The position numbers were made by a program, and so were the translations under genes. A DNA stretch of 64,000 bases, from positions 10,023,799 to 10,087,798 of the forward strand of contig CM067091.1 of assembly GCA_034008185.1 (NCBI GenBank), written 5' to 3'. The DNA is from Gorsachius magnificus. Taxonomy: Eukaryota; Chordata; Aves; Pelecaniformes; Ardeidae. Below, in pieces: positions 9,601 through 22,199 of the stretch. Below the pieces are notes generated by a model. The model saw only the letters and a program-made list of their open reading frames with translations, did not search any database and had not been told where the DNA came from. Within the stretch, counting starts at the first letter, position 1; every line of letters starts with the position of its first letter.

Positions 9601-12056
9601 CTGGGCGGCCGCGCGGGGCTCCGGGCGCCGTCCCGCAGGCGGAGCAGGGCGGCAGGTGCCTCTTGTGCCCGAGAAGCCAAGGCCGACCTGCGCTGTGGTC
9701 AGGCGGCATGCCTGCGGGCTGGGAGCCCCCGTCCCTTTTTTGGCTGGGGAACAGCTGCGTCCCGGATCCTTCAGGGCAGGAGCCCCAGCACCAAGCCCTG
9801 GGGCCTGAAGGGAGCCCTGCCACGGTCCCTTGCTTTCCAGCAGACCTGTCGCAGCTCCTCAGCTCCCCAGGTTTTGTTCTGTCGTATGCTCTGCCCTGGC
9901 TGTGCCCGGGGGTCTTGCCTGGGTTGGGTGTATTTGCTATGGAAAGTGTTGGGGTTTTCCCCTTCTCGAGTGGTTTTCTAGTCTCTTCAGTCCAAAAGCT
10001 GTGTTAGCTCTCCAGGTGCCTATTGCACCACATGGTTGGTGGGATAACAAGCGTGTATCCTCTGCAGACAGGCCATTTTAACATCTGTGTCCAGGCTTCT
10101 GCCTGCATTTGTTACATCAAATAACTTTATGCTTGCTTTAAAAGAGAACTAACACCTTTTTTGAGCTCCCAGTTTACCCTTACGCTAATGTTTCCAGTGT
10201 AAGCACAACATCTTGGGTGGCAGTGCCAAGCGAGAATCATCTTGGGGATCTCGTGCCGGAGGAGGAAAGACCATTGCCTTTTCGTCAGGTGAAAAGAACT
10301 GAACTGTTCTGACAAACGCACAGTGTGTGTAAGTCATGTCCAGGTCCAGTGAAGTTGTCTTCCTTCACAGTTGGTTCTTCTGATGTGAGGATTTGACAGC
10401 ATCTGTGCTGTCACCTTCTTCCCTTTGCTTGGGGTCTTGACAGGATTCAGTAAGTTTAAGAGTAACAGCACCTGAAGTTGTTACAGCCATACCCTGCTGT
10501 CGGGCCACTGCTGTCTGACAGCCTTTTAGCCACTGCAGTCCCCGGCATAACTTAAATTGTCAATGACCTGGCGTTCTGGTGTGGCTTCTGGCCCAAGCCC
10601 CTGCAGATCGCTGGAGCCTTGAAGCTGAATGGTTTAACTGAGAAAGTAAGTAGTGCTTTATGAAACAAAAGCCGCTTGTCTCATTAACAGTGCTTTGTTT
10701 CCCCTTGGAGCCCACAAAACAGCTCGTTTGTATTTAAATCTGATAACACAAAGTAAGTTTTGGCCAATTGCTCAACACAGAGTGGGTTTCCTGACGAAGT
10801 CAGCACAAGATAAGCAGCAATGGCTGGGGGTTTAGGTTATTTCTTTTTTGTCCTATGACACAGAAATGATGTGAAGAGAAGTTCTAACCAAAATTTGCCT
10901 CCTGAAATGGTAATTTTGCTGTTACATATAGAAATACTTTACTAGCCAATTAAGGTAGAAGAACTCAGGCCCACAGATTTGCAAATGAGAAACTCCTAGG
11001 CTACTGTGTTATTTAATGTTATTTCTAACAAAGTTCCTGAAATGTTAACAGCCTAAAAAGATCCTGAAGCTCTTTCACAAAGTTTACAAGTCTTTCTAAA
11101 CCAAACTGGTCAACTTAATTGAGTTTGTGACATTTAGGAAAAATGAGCTGTTTAAAAACTTAAAAAAACATTACTGTAATGGGTCTATTCCAAGCTAATC
11201 AGGTTGGTTCTAGGCAAAATGAATCATTTTCTCACGGACAAAATGAGGTTTATTGTGGTTGTACCCGTAGCACGGCACTGGCTGCGTGCCCCTCACCCCA
11301 CTGCTGTTGCTTGCTCATTAGCGCTGCTCCCAGTCAGCCATCCGAAGGTCAGGTCTAACCAGCCTGTGTTCCTTGTTCCCTCATCATGAGCGCAACTTCA
11401 GCGTGTGCTGAGGCTCATGTTGGCGGATTTCTCTGAGGGTTTTTCTCTCCCATTGTTTGCCAGGCTCTGGAAGGAGGCCACAGAGTGTCTTTTTTTGTCT
11501 ACTCCACTAGCACACCCGTCACCCTTGGCTGGTGCCTGGGAGGAAGGATGAACCCAACAGATGTAGGGCTAGGTACTTACAGACTGGGTCGGGTGGCTAA
11601 TGGGGGACCTCGACTGGCAAGCAGCTGCAAAAGCTCCGTGCCCACCCCCGGCACTGGCCCTGGTGTGTCGCAGTGCTGCCCCGACTGATCAGCTGCAGAT
11701 GTTCAGCCCTGTGGGGCTGTTGATGCGGTCACTACACGCTTGGCTGGATTCAGCTCTGGGGCTGGTGGGAAGATACCACTAACACATGTCCAAACAAGTT
11801 TTCCTGTTTCTGGAATGGCTTGATCCATAGGCAAGACTGGCTCTCACTGCAGTGCTGAGGGGGATGCCAGCCGTCACTGGTGTTGCTTCATTGTCCCTGA
11901 CTCTGCCAGGAGCGCCAGGGCATTCAATCACTGGACATCCCTGGGAGGATGTGGAGGGTCTGGCGTGGGAGTGGGAGTCGTTCGTGTTACCCCGCGCTGC
12001 GGATGGTGGTGGGGATCTCGCGGAGTTGACAAATAAAAGGACGGTGCGAAAATCAG
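9601..12056. other. Intergenic region, no gene seen
   Basis: This is the outer flank of the CpG island, followed by AT-rich unique sequence. The open frames here are short and unconvincing. I see no repeat or RNA gene. Confidence 0.6.
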
Positions 12057-12060
12057 AAAA
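12057..12060 (-). terminator. RNA polymerase III T-run terminator of the tRNA-Glu gene
   Basis: Four T residues on the minus strand lie 10 nt after the end of the tRNA. This is the standard Pol III stop signal. Confidence 0.75.
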
Positions 12061-12069
12061 CGTACGCCC

Positions 12070-12141
12070 TTCCCACACCGGGAGTCGAACCCGGGCCGCC
12101 TGGGTGAAAACCAGGAATCCTAACCGCTAGACCATGTGGGA
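12070..12141 (-). tRNA. tRNA-Glu, anticodon TTC
   Basis: The 72-nt gene folds into a full cloverleaf. The acceptor stem pairs TCCCACA with TGTGGGA. The A box TGGTCTAGCGGTTAGGA lies in the D arm. The anticodon stem CCTGG/CCAGG encloses the loop TTTTCAC, which gives anticodon TTC. The T arm carries GGTTCGACTCC, the B box. The body is essentially the standard vertebrate tRNA-Glu sequence, no CCA is encoded and there is no intron. With the internal promoter boxes and the nearby T-run intact, it is probably a functional gene. It stands alone between the two protein genes. Confidence 0.97.
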
Positions 12142-12400
12142 CTGGTCCGTCGCTGTGTGTGCCGCGCTGCGTGCTGTCTACGCCGTCCGCTGCCTGTGCT
12201 GCCTGTGCTGCCTCCTGCTTGCGCCGCCTGCTGCCTGCTCCGCCTGCCCGCGCTGCCCGCACCACTGTCCGCATGCCCGCCCGCTGCCCAGGCTCCGGGC
12301 AGCCCCCCCGAGCAGCCGCCGTGGAGGCTGCGCCGGGCGCGTTTCCCCGTGCCTGAACCCCGGAAGGAACCCCCCAGCGCGGGGCTGCCGGTAGGGTCCC
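12142..12400. other. GC-rich low-complexity stretch upstream of the tRNA
   Basis: This is CpG-containing sequence with imperfect CTGCCTG/TGCTGCC repeats (about 12185-12260), lying immediately 5' of the tRNA-Glu gene. Overlapping Cys/Ala/Pro-rich open frames on both strands reflect the repeat and have no domain features. Confidence 0.6.
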
Positions 12401-15159
12401 CCTCAGCCGGTGGCCTGGAGCGGGTGGTGGGAATGCAGACACGGGCTGCGAGTGGAGGAGTTGGGCTGCCGACACCTCACCAAGGTACAGGGGAGCTTTG
12501 GCACCAAGTGAGCAAGGCTGATCTGCAAAACCCGGCAAAATTTAGGGTCATCCTTCCCCAAGTCATTACAATTCTCTTAGTTAAAAGATGGGGGTGGAGG
12601 CTGACAAAACTGAAGAAGGAAATGACAGATGGGAGGTTGAACAAATGAAATCCGGTCTAAAAAGGTACAGAAACTGGGTAACAGCCACAAATGTGCTTCT
12701 ATACAAATTCTAGCAATGAAAAAATAAGGCGGAACAGCTGGACTACCCAGTTTTGACTGAGAACAACCTTATCAGGAACTGGTGTGAGGCAGATGATCAG
12801 TGGAACTTTGCAATAGCAGGGTACAGATTATACAGGGAGAACCTGTGTCTCCATGTGCCTGAACAGTTTTCATCTTCCAACATGTAACACTGAACCCCTA
12901 TAGTTAGGAAATTCACCCCTAAATAGGCAAAGGGGAGTATTACGACTACTGTAGTGAACAGCCTTCAAAAACGGTGGTGGCAACAGTGATATATTTAGAT
13001 CAGAGAGGCTGCCGAGGCAGAAAACATCATCATAATGCAATCATAATCTCCAGTTACCTCCACATTGAGTGAGTAGATGTCACATCAGCATCTGAGGTAG
13101 TTGCTACATTTTAGATACCACAAAGGCTTGATTTTTGAAGCAGCTGGTTGGAGGACACAAAAGAAGCGGCGGGGTTTTAGTGCTGAGATGTGCAAGGGCC
13201 TTCATTCAGAACCGTGCTATTAAAAAAGCTATGTGTAAGAGTGAGTATAACGTATTCTATCTGATATCATTAAAAGAACAACAGCAACAAAGACATTTCT
13301 CCCAAAAGAGCTTATTAAAAAACTAATAAGCCAACAGGATAACATGCTTGTAAGAAGCATGGAGATTGCTAAAATGGCTCAGAACAGTTTATATCACCGG
13401 GAGGAAAAAGACTAACAGAAAGAATGATAAAAGGAATTTCCGGGGGAAAAAAAACCAGGATGGGATGGCTACAAAGCATGGTAAAGAAAGCTATTGAAAT
13501 ATTAAATTAGAAATAAAATGCCCTTCAAGATGTGAAGCCAGTGCAGACAATGCCCACATGACAGCAGAGAAGGTCCTGAATAGGTCCCAAGGTGTCAAAT
13601 GGATCTGACAGTACCTGCACAAGGTAGACCTTAGCAGATCCCATTTCCTCACATGGATCCCAGCTGCAGCCCACTGGCCTACACAAAGTTGCCATGGTCT
13701 GTGCTAAGGACGTGGGGAGGGACTGGCTGCCAGTCAGAGGTCCCTGCTTTTTTGGCAGGAGATGATTGCAGTCTGTCTCCATGAGATGAGGGGCAATTTG
13801 CTCTCTAAGGGCTTGCACCACTGGTGGCGAGATATGAGCTTCTCCCATGCATCAACCTGCCTGTCCTCAGCTTCTCTTCCAGTCTCAGCACTGAATGATG
13901 CTCCTTCTCCTTCCAGAAGCTCTGGGGAGCTGCCAAGAGAAGGAGCAGCAGTGCCAGCACTTACACCCCTCCACCTCTGCTTGCCCAGGAATTGTGTGTG
14001 AGGGAAGGTCTCCCTTTATTGACCACTCCTGGGGATCAGGGCACTTCTGGCTTCATTTAGAGGCAGACTTTTGGCTTCATTTAGATTGACCATGCTCATG
14101 CTATTACTGTATCTGCCCATGTAGCTGTTCTCAGGGCCCCAAGCCCTTATCTCTCTGCAGCCTCACCTGGGGCTTGCACCCCAGCCCTGCCCGGGAGCCC
14201 TAGTTCAGATCAGCCCTGGGCCCTCAGTCCCCATCTGAGCTGTGCTGGTGGTGTGCTTGGCTCCAGTGCCCTCCCCAGCCTAGCTCCCGGCTCACCGGCC
14301 CTGACTGCCTGGCCTGGCCTCGTCTCCAACCCCTGATTCCCACAGGCTGCCCAACAGTCTGGAGTCCGGGCTGCCCCTCAGGACCGCTCTGGCACAGTGG
14401 GGCTGACCATGGCCTCCTACAGATGTGCTTGTCATGGGGGATTACCCGGGGTTTGCATCAGGTGGTCCCCTGAGATGCTGCTCAGGCCTAAGCCCAAGAA
14501 TTTCCTCTCTCCTCTAACAACAGGTATTCACAAAGGGTGGCCACGGCGGTTCTTGGACAGAGATGCACGCGCTCAGGTTGTCAGCACCCAGCCTGTGTGC
14601 ACAGCACACATGTTAAAATACAAGAACCTGTTTGATGAGTTGGTCTGCTTAGCAGGTACCCAAGATGTTTAAAAAACTAGCAAAGAACAGCTTTCAAAGT
14701 GGTTTTCCTAAAACAGAATACCTGGATGGTGGGAGGAACCAAGCTTGCCTGACAGTCCATGCAGCAAATGCAAACAGGGACGTTTGGCATTGCCACACTG
14801 GCAACCACTGATTCAGAAGCTTAACCTCTCCCTGCGGTTACGTGGTAGAGCAAAGAACTTGCTGCCATTCCCACTGACTTCAGCAGGAGCATGGCTGGTC
14901 CTCAAACCCTTGACTGTATGAGAAAGGATAAAAGATAAAGAGTAATAAACCACTTCCTGCACTCTACAGAAGTTCTTGTTACCAGTTTGTATTAGTAAGC
15001 AGGTGGTGTGCAGGCAGAACTCAAGACACTGTCTGAAGGCAAAAGGGGTTAAGTTTTAAAAAATCAAATCTGTATTATTTCACTGAAATAATGTGGTGAG
15101 CAACAGCAACCTGCAGATATTTCAGCTGGGGACATCTATAAACAACAAAATGGAGCATT
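12401..15159. other. Intergenic region, no gene seen
   Basis: Unique sequence of mixed composition. I can support no exon, RNA gene or clear transposon in it. Confidence 0.5.
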
Positions 15160-15780
15160 TTTTTGTGTGATAGTGTGGTGTGTTGGCCTTGGCTGGATGC
15201 CAGGTGCCACCAAGCCGCTCTATGGCTCCCCTCTTCAGCAGGACAGGCAGGGAGAGAATGAGATGGAAAAGAAAGCAAACTCATGGGTCAAGGTAAAGGC
15301 AGTTTAATAAAAAAAAAGCAAAAGCAAAGGCTGTGCACAGTAGCAAAAGGAAAACAAGATTTTATTCTCTACTTCCCATCAGCAGGTGATGTCCAGCCAC
15401 TTCCCAGGAAGCAGGGCTTCAGTACAAATAGTTGTTGCTCCGGAAGACAAAACATCATAAAAGACGAATGCCCCCCCTGCTCTTGCTGTTCCCCTAGTTT
15501 TTATATCTGAGCTGACATCATATGGTATGGAACATCCCTTTGGTTGGTTTGGGTCAGGTGTCTTGGCTACATCCCCTCCCAAGATCTTGCCCCCTTCCAA
15601 CCCACTGGGGAGGGGGGGGGAGGAGGGGGGGACGACGACACATGAATACTGGAGACACAGCCTTGATGCTGTTAGAGCACTGCTCAGCAGTAGCCAAAAC
15701 ATTGTTGTGTTATCAACCCCTTTCTGCATACCAATAGAAAGCACAGCCCTATGCAGCTCAATACAGATAGTTAAGAACAG
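15160..15780 (+). mobile_element. Solo LTR of an avian endogenous retrovirus (degenerate)
   Basis: The stretch resembles a widespread avian LTR. It begins near TGTGTGATAGTGTGGTG and has a GCAGTTTAATAA segment with A-rich sequence near 15300-15315. A TTTTATTCTCTACTTCCC block lies near 15360, and a CATATGGTATGGAACATCCC block near 15518-15540 leads into CCCTCCCAAGATCTTG. Its 3' part has the GCACTGCTCAGCAGTAGCC motif. No gag, pol or env sequence flanks it, so it is most likely a solo LTR left by recombination. The ends and target-site duplication could not be set precisely. The assignment rests on remembered repeat families, and the class (ERVL or ERVK) is unresolved. Confidence 0.7.
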
Positions 15781-17914
15781 GAATAATGGGATGAAGCTGA
15801 GAAAACTTAGGTAGATTATAATGCAAAACACCCTGATAGGATCTCAGATACATGCCTGAATGATCGCCCCAGGAGACAACAAGGCCAGCAAGAAATGCCC
15901 CCAGAAGAGCCTCTGCACTAGTGAGGAACGGCATAGGTGACCTCGCAAATCCCTGTCTGTCTTTAACTCTGGAGTCCTGTCTGTGGCACTTTCCTTCCAG
16001 GTTCCTACAGAAACAGGGATTCAATTAATTTGTCAAAGCTTGCAAGAAAAAAACATCAGACTGCAGGATTAGCTTGAGGAGTTACTAGTTCTGTCTGTGG
16101 CTAAAAAATAAACTCTGTTCTTGGCAAGTACCTACAACAATATTACATTGTCTGGCACAAACAGCCAAGCCAGGCGGGTCAGGCGGGAGAGGGAGCAGGG
16201 AGTTACAGTGAGACGGGACAGCTGTGTCACCACCGCTCACGCTGCTGTTCAGGTGCACATGGCGGTGCCAGCTCAGTCTCATGTCATCAGCCTTAGCCAC
16301 CCACCTCTCGGCAAGTGTCCTCTAATCTGGGCAGCCATCCCCCAACCCAAGGCAGCTGGCAGTGGGACTCACGTAGCCAACCCACACACAGTTTCATCTT
16401 TTCCAGTGTGTAACAGCTCCTGTGGGGGAGAGAGCCCCATTGCCCAGCTCATGCGTTTGGACCAATCGCTAAATCCTTAGAGGATGTGGATTGAAAGCAG
16501 CAGAACAGAACCCTTACCAGACACAAAGAGGTGTGAGAGGCTGTGACAGAGAGGAATTCCCTCGGGAACCTGTAACTGATCTGGTGGCAGGGACACATCC
16601 ACTTTATTTTGGGGAATTTTTGTCCCATGGGAAATTTGAAGCAAGGCAAGCAAACCTCTGCTGTGGACATTTTCCTGACCTTCATTGCCAGCAGCCTCAG
16701 AGTTCAGCTCATAGTAAGTGACCTGGGAGCATGGGCTTCCCTTCCTGTGCTTGCTTAGCTTTGGGACAAAGACTTCCCCGGACAGCAGAGTTGATCTCCC
16801 AGTTCACAAGAGACATTCCCACCTCCACCTTCCTCCTCTGTTCTTCTCTCCTCCTGGCCCATTCTGGTGTGTGGGTCTGCTCCTCATCCTCGTCCCAGTG
16901 CTTGCCTGATCATCCACTGGGCCAGTTCAGGTTACTAGCCTGGAAAAACACCACTCACTTCTGTGTTGTGGCAGTTTAATGAGCTGTTGTGGTTCACCCA
17001 GGCTCAAGATGAATGCCAGAACCAAGACCCAGAGCAGCAGGAGGAGCAGGATACGATGCATGAGGAGCCCTCAGCTCAGTTCAGCCATCTCACCCACTGC
17101 ACCCTTCCTTCCCCTCTAAGGGCTTGTAATCATTGTACCTGATGCCTTTCCCCTCTCTGCAGCTCCCCTCTAAAAAGGCAGAGCTGTCCTTTGCTGTAGG
17201 GACCAGGAACCCCTGCTAGAGCTCATCCTTTAGCTTTGTCAGCAGCCAGGGAGCCACGGTAGCAGGGAAGATGGCAGAAACCTCTGCTGTATGTTTTTAG
17301 TCACAATCTGTTTTAGAAAGCAGGAGGGGAAACAAAGAGCATTTGCTGCTCCATCTGTTTCCGTGTCCCATGCTGGTTGGGTTCCAGCCAGCTGCTGCCA
17401 TTGCCAATTGGTAATGCAATAGCATGACTGCTTACTTTGCAAGGTTGTTAAAGACAGTAAGATGGAAAAAATTGGGACAGGATGATTTTAAAAAAGCCCC
17501 ATTTCAGAACATCTGGCTTGTTATATAAATTTACATCATGCCCACTATTAAAAAACCTGCTGATTGCTGCTTAAAACCACGTATTTTTACAAATGGCCAA
17601 ATATCTCCAGCTCAGTCTTTCCAAAGGACAGTCCTGGGCTATTCAATACCTTCAGTCAGCTTCAAAACACAGAGAGGGTTAACTAAGAATGGGGATGTTT
17701 TTTCTTTCCCTCGTACACGCTAATACCATTTGTCGGAGAGGACTCTCACAGCGCACAGTCCAGAGAACCTCAGCCAGACACTCCTGCATCCAGCTCAGCC
17801 TGGTCCCATTCAATAAGGTATTCGAGACATTTGATACAAGACGTCTGTGCTCTGAAATAATGGAGAATTCCCCACATCTGCCTGCCCAGCTCGAACCTCA
17901 AGCACCTTGACAGA
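15781..17914. other. Intergenic region, no gene seen
   Basis: Unique sequence with only short open frames. No RNA gene or clear repeat was recognised. Confidence 0.5.
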
Positions 17915-18095
17915 TGTGTTGACCAGAAGGGACCTTTGGAGGGCGTTAGCCCAAACTCTTGCTTGAAGTGAGACCATCACCAACACTAGATCAGGTCAAC
18001 CATGGCTTTGCATAGACAAACCTTGAAAATCTCCAAGGATTGAGATCCCGTCACCCTTGTGGGTGAACTGTACCCCCAGGTCAACCTAGCACTTT
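17915..18095 (-). mobile_element. Old CR1 LINE 3' fragment
   Basis: The plus strand reads like the reverse complement of a CR1 3' region. GACCAGAAGGGACCTTTGGAG is followed by a CCCAAACTCTTGCTTG segment, then CACTAGATCAGGTCAACC, then a TTGAAAATCTCCAAGGATTG segment. This is the usual order in avian CR1 copies. It is strongly diverged and truncated, so the limits are approximate. Confidence 0.65.
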
Positions 18096-21000
18096 ATCTT
18101 GTTTCCTGTTGCAAGAAAGAGCTGCCCACAGTGAGAAATCCCACATGCGGGCGCTCACAGTGGTAGCTTGGTAGTAGTTTGACCTATTTAGCATACGGCT
18201 TCCACAGTACAGAACTTTTTCTGGTATTATTGGCTCCTTCAGTACAAGAGTGCACAGAGCTGCTCCTGCTCCCCCCACCCAGCCACAGGGGCTCACAGTG
18301 CCGGGTGTAGCAGGTGAGGTGACAGGTGAGCTGGAGACGAGGTGACAGCATGGCAGTGCTGTACCCACCGTGCAAGAGGAGCAGAACAGGTTCGGTGATG
18401 GTAACCAAGGTCAGCCACAGCCAAGTGATTGCTGACCCAGCTGGTGGGTTGGGGTCAGCAAGGTGCCAGGCCTGGCACAAGCTTCAGTGGAACACAGCTC
18501 AGGCAGCTGAGAGTAAGGACCTGAGCTTTGATGGCAGCTCCTGAGCTGGGCAGGGAGCCCCTCATGAAGCATCTCCCAGCTCATCCTCCCACTGCTGGTG
18601 CCCTGGAAGGCTGATCCAATGTTGCAGCTGCACCGGGTCAGTGCTGGCTGTAAGCCCAGACACCCAAACCTTGCCAAGCATTTTAGGCGTCTGCTCCCAG
18701 TATTACCAGTCTCTCCTCAACACAGGGTTTGTTCACACCTGACTGGAACTATCTCTCCCCCCTTGCTGTATATGGAGACACTTACTGTGGGGCTGGTACT
18801 GGGCTGGGCTGGTTCCAGGCTGTGCAGTCCAGTTCATTAACAGAGGCAGAGCAAGGGCAGTGCCCACTGGCCCAGACCTCTGGAGCAACGTGCTGGCTGT
18901 GCTCACAGCTGTAACACATCTGCCTGGGCATTGCCCCATCTCCCCAGCTCAGCACGTGAGGGCAGGGCAGCTGCAGTTGAGCTTTCCTTACCTTTAGCAT
19001 CACCAGTTCTTCCACACCCGTGGATGAGGAAGACCCCTCATGCAAGGTTTTCTACCTGCCATTTCCTGACATGGAGTGTGTGCACAAGTACAAACGTCCA
19101 TCAACTGAGCAGCTTCATGGAAGGGGGGTAGGTGTACAACTCCAGATACAGTTTCTTCCACCTGGGAACAGCATCTGAAGAAGTCATTCGAGCGTGATCT
19201 CAGGGAGCTGGCTCCTTTGGCAGTTCTTCAGTGACAGTTAACAGGAAATATCTTTCAGCCAAGAACAGGCAGCAAGGGGATACTTTGGCCTGGAAACATT
19301 GATCATACATCTCTTAATTCATCTTACAGTGATCTAGTGTCCACAGCCTCGCAGTTCATGAAGGCTGTTTCTTCTTGTAGGCAGTGTGGTTTTGTTATTA
19401 GCAAAAGAGCCAGGGTTTATAACCCTCTGTTCTCAGAGACACTGCAATGTCTTTGCCATGCTCTCAAAAACTGTCCAGATGCTTCATATTCACCTCCTGC
19501 TGCCATCTTTGGTGTATTGATGGCAGGCATCATGACTGACGGGCTTGATCTCTCACTGTGTGTCACAGAGTGTCCCACCTCTCTGGAGGAGGACCTCCTT
19601 GTGTTATTGTACCAGGTACCACTAGTAGAAGTTTTCCTCAGCCCATGACTGCCTGAGCTGTGAAAGCCTCTGAAAAAGTCACTGCAGAGGTCCCAATAAA
19701 AGAAGCTTTTCCCTTAGCTGCTTCATTTTTCCCCTCTGGGATTTCTCACTCCCTCCCTGAGTCACTGGTGTCAGCAGAGCTCACGTCCACCAGTGCTCCC
19801 TGGATCTCCTGAAGAGGTGGACCCTGGTCTGGCAGCTTTGCACCTGTGTGCAAGTCACTGCCTCACAACCATCTATTGTGCCTGGTAATTGAGCCCCCTT
19901 TCACCCAGCTTTCCTCTTCCAGCAGTGGGGATCTCTGCTTCCAAGAGTGTCCGTGGTGCCAACAGGTATGTGACCATCCTCTGGTGGGGAGGTTCTGCCT
20001 TCATGGTGGTTTCCTTGCTCTTCATTTTGATGCTCTCCTGCTGCATGACTTTGTGCAAGACAGGACAGGGCTGCTAGCCCATGAGTAGGACTGATCTGAG
20101 ATGTCATCTCTGTGTGTCCTCTGTCCTTCCGTGCCTCCAGCTCACTTGCTTTGGCCTCAAGAGAGAGGGGATCTCTTAGTGCGCTGTGTGCAGAATCAAG
20201 TCCCAAAGAGTTTTAGCCGCAGTGGCTAAGCAATGAAGTTACAGGTTCTAGCAAGCCTGCCAGAGGCGTAGGTTAAACACAGCCTACACATTATCATCAA
20301 ACCCTGAAATATGCACAATAAAATGAGAACATCGCAGAAAAAAATGAATGCTTGTCTGGTCCCTCCTGCAGCCAACTTCCCATGTACTGTGTCCAGTCAC
20401 TCATTCGGCGGGGGGGACCTGAAGCTGGGGTTCTTGCAACATGCCATCTCCCCAGCTTCTATTTTCAGTCTCTCCAAAGGCTCTTGCTAGCACAGCAACG
20501 TCCATCAGGCTGTTAAAGTTTTTATACACCAAGTCTGTATCTACAAGAGCCATTAAACAGATGCTGTCAGGCTCCTATAACCATTTTCCCCATATCGCTG
20601 TTTTCCGCAGAGGACAGGTATAGCTTTTTTTGGCAAGGGCAAATGATATCTGCATCTCCACAAGGAAAGCTGCCAATTTAACCATGTTAGAGATACACCA
20701 GCAAACTTTTGTTTCCAATGCAGACCTGGTTGTCTATGTCTCGGGGCCCAAGCTTTGCAGCCCCTCCTCTGCCCGCTCTCCTGCAGCACCGCAAGCATCT
20801 CCAGCAGCTTTGCAGCCCCCGTGGGGGCCCAGCTCTCCGCTGGCCCCCGCTGCATGGACATCCCCCCCAGTAAGCACAATGCAGCTGCATGTCCAGCCAG
20901 TGAGCAGAGCGGCCATGATCTCACTGTCTCTCTATTTGTTATTTAAAAGTGCAGTGGGACTTTTGCATGAATGTGTTCAGATTAAGTTACTCTGAAGTTC

Positions 21001-22170
21001 TTCAGCAGTGCCAAAATGCCGTCTGCAAGAGAGCACCACTCTGTGCAGGGACCTCATCTGCTGGCTCGCCCAGGGTGATTAATAAGCCAAACAGACTCAT
21101 TTCTGACTGTAGCAGACATTTGCTGCATTGGTGTGATACGGGCCAAAAATCACTCTGTTACTGGCAAAATCCACCAAGTATCTGCCAAGTCTTGCACCCC
21201 CAGTTAGAGGGCTCTGAGACATCCAGGCAGCTCAACGCCCAGGATTTGCCTCCACATAGGGCTGTTCCTATTCTGGAATAACAGGACCCCATACAAAATC
21301 TGTTGGGAGCAGTGCCTCATTGCAGCAGTCACTGGGATAGCAGGGGCTCTGCTGTGCCACCATGCCAAGTGACGTACTCCAAACTGGTGGCTGACAGAAG
21401 CTGATCTAGGGAGCTGACCTTTAGTGCACAGCTTGTTTGTTCAAACTACTCATGCTGGTTGAGGAGCAGGGCTCTACCTTTTCCCAAGGCCTCTGAGTTG
21501 CTGTTCATATGCTCATGGTTGATTCATGCATGTGCGGGGGACACACCACACCTGGTCTTCCTGCACAGAAAGTCCCCCAAATCTGCCCAAAATTCCCGGG
21601 GCAAAAAAGAGGACATGTCTGGGCAAACCCAGATATGTGGCAGCCTTACACCATGGGCTGATGCAAGGCTCATCATCCCACCATGTGCCCTTGCAGGGAC
21701 AGCCCGGAATCCAGTGCAGATGAAGTCATTTTCCTCTCCCGATGCCCCAGACTGGTTCAACTTGCTGAAGTCCCACTTTCCATCCCTGCTCTTGGAGGAC
21801 ATCAGGAATAACAGAGGGCAGAGCAGGGCCACGGAAGCACCATGTGCCGTGGGGGCAGCTGCCTGTCTGGACACCCCCTGCCAGCTCCGGGCAGTGTTGG
21901 GGACACTCATCATGGGGACAAATGATTTACTGGGACAGCGGTGATCCAGGAGCAAGCACAGGCTACATATGGGACCCGCACGAACCACAGTCTCCAGGCA
22001 GTCTTGTGCCCCTAAAGCAGGGAGGCAGGTGTGTGACCCTCCGGCGCTCCCGAGAGCCCCATGCCACCCATGATGGATGGGTACAGCTCTGGCCGCTAAC
22101 CACGACTGTCCTCACAAACTGGGTCACGACAGCCGACCGTGGCCATTGACCTGTAGCTCAAATAATGCTT
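18096..22170. other. Intergenic region upstream of the RhoGAP gene, no gene seen
   Basis: Unique sequence of moderate GC content. Open frames up to about 160 codons occur but show no recognisable protein features or exon structure. Confidence 0.5.
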
Positions 22171-22177
22171 CAGCTTC

Positions 22178-22184
22178 TATAAAA
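22178..22184 (+). promoter_or_regulatory. TATA box of the ARHGAP39-family gene
   Basis: TATAAAA lies directly at the left edge of the CpG island and would place transcription initiation near 22205-22215. A TATA box at the border of a CpG island is less common than a purely CpG promoter. Confidence 0.55.
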
Positions 22185-22199
22185 TCGAGGTCCTGGCTC

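Noticed and set aside
8195..10007. Long Pro/Arg/Gly/Ala-rich open frames on both strands (up to 435 codons)
   Set aside because: They coincide exactly with the CpG island, occur in several frames at once, and show no domain or splice structure. GC-rich DNA has few stop codons.
12134..12648. Cys/Ala/Pro-rich open frames next to the tRNA
   Set aside because: They arise from the imperfect CTGCCTG-type repeats and appear in three frames. There is no evidence of a gene.
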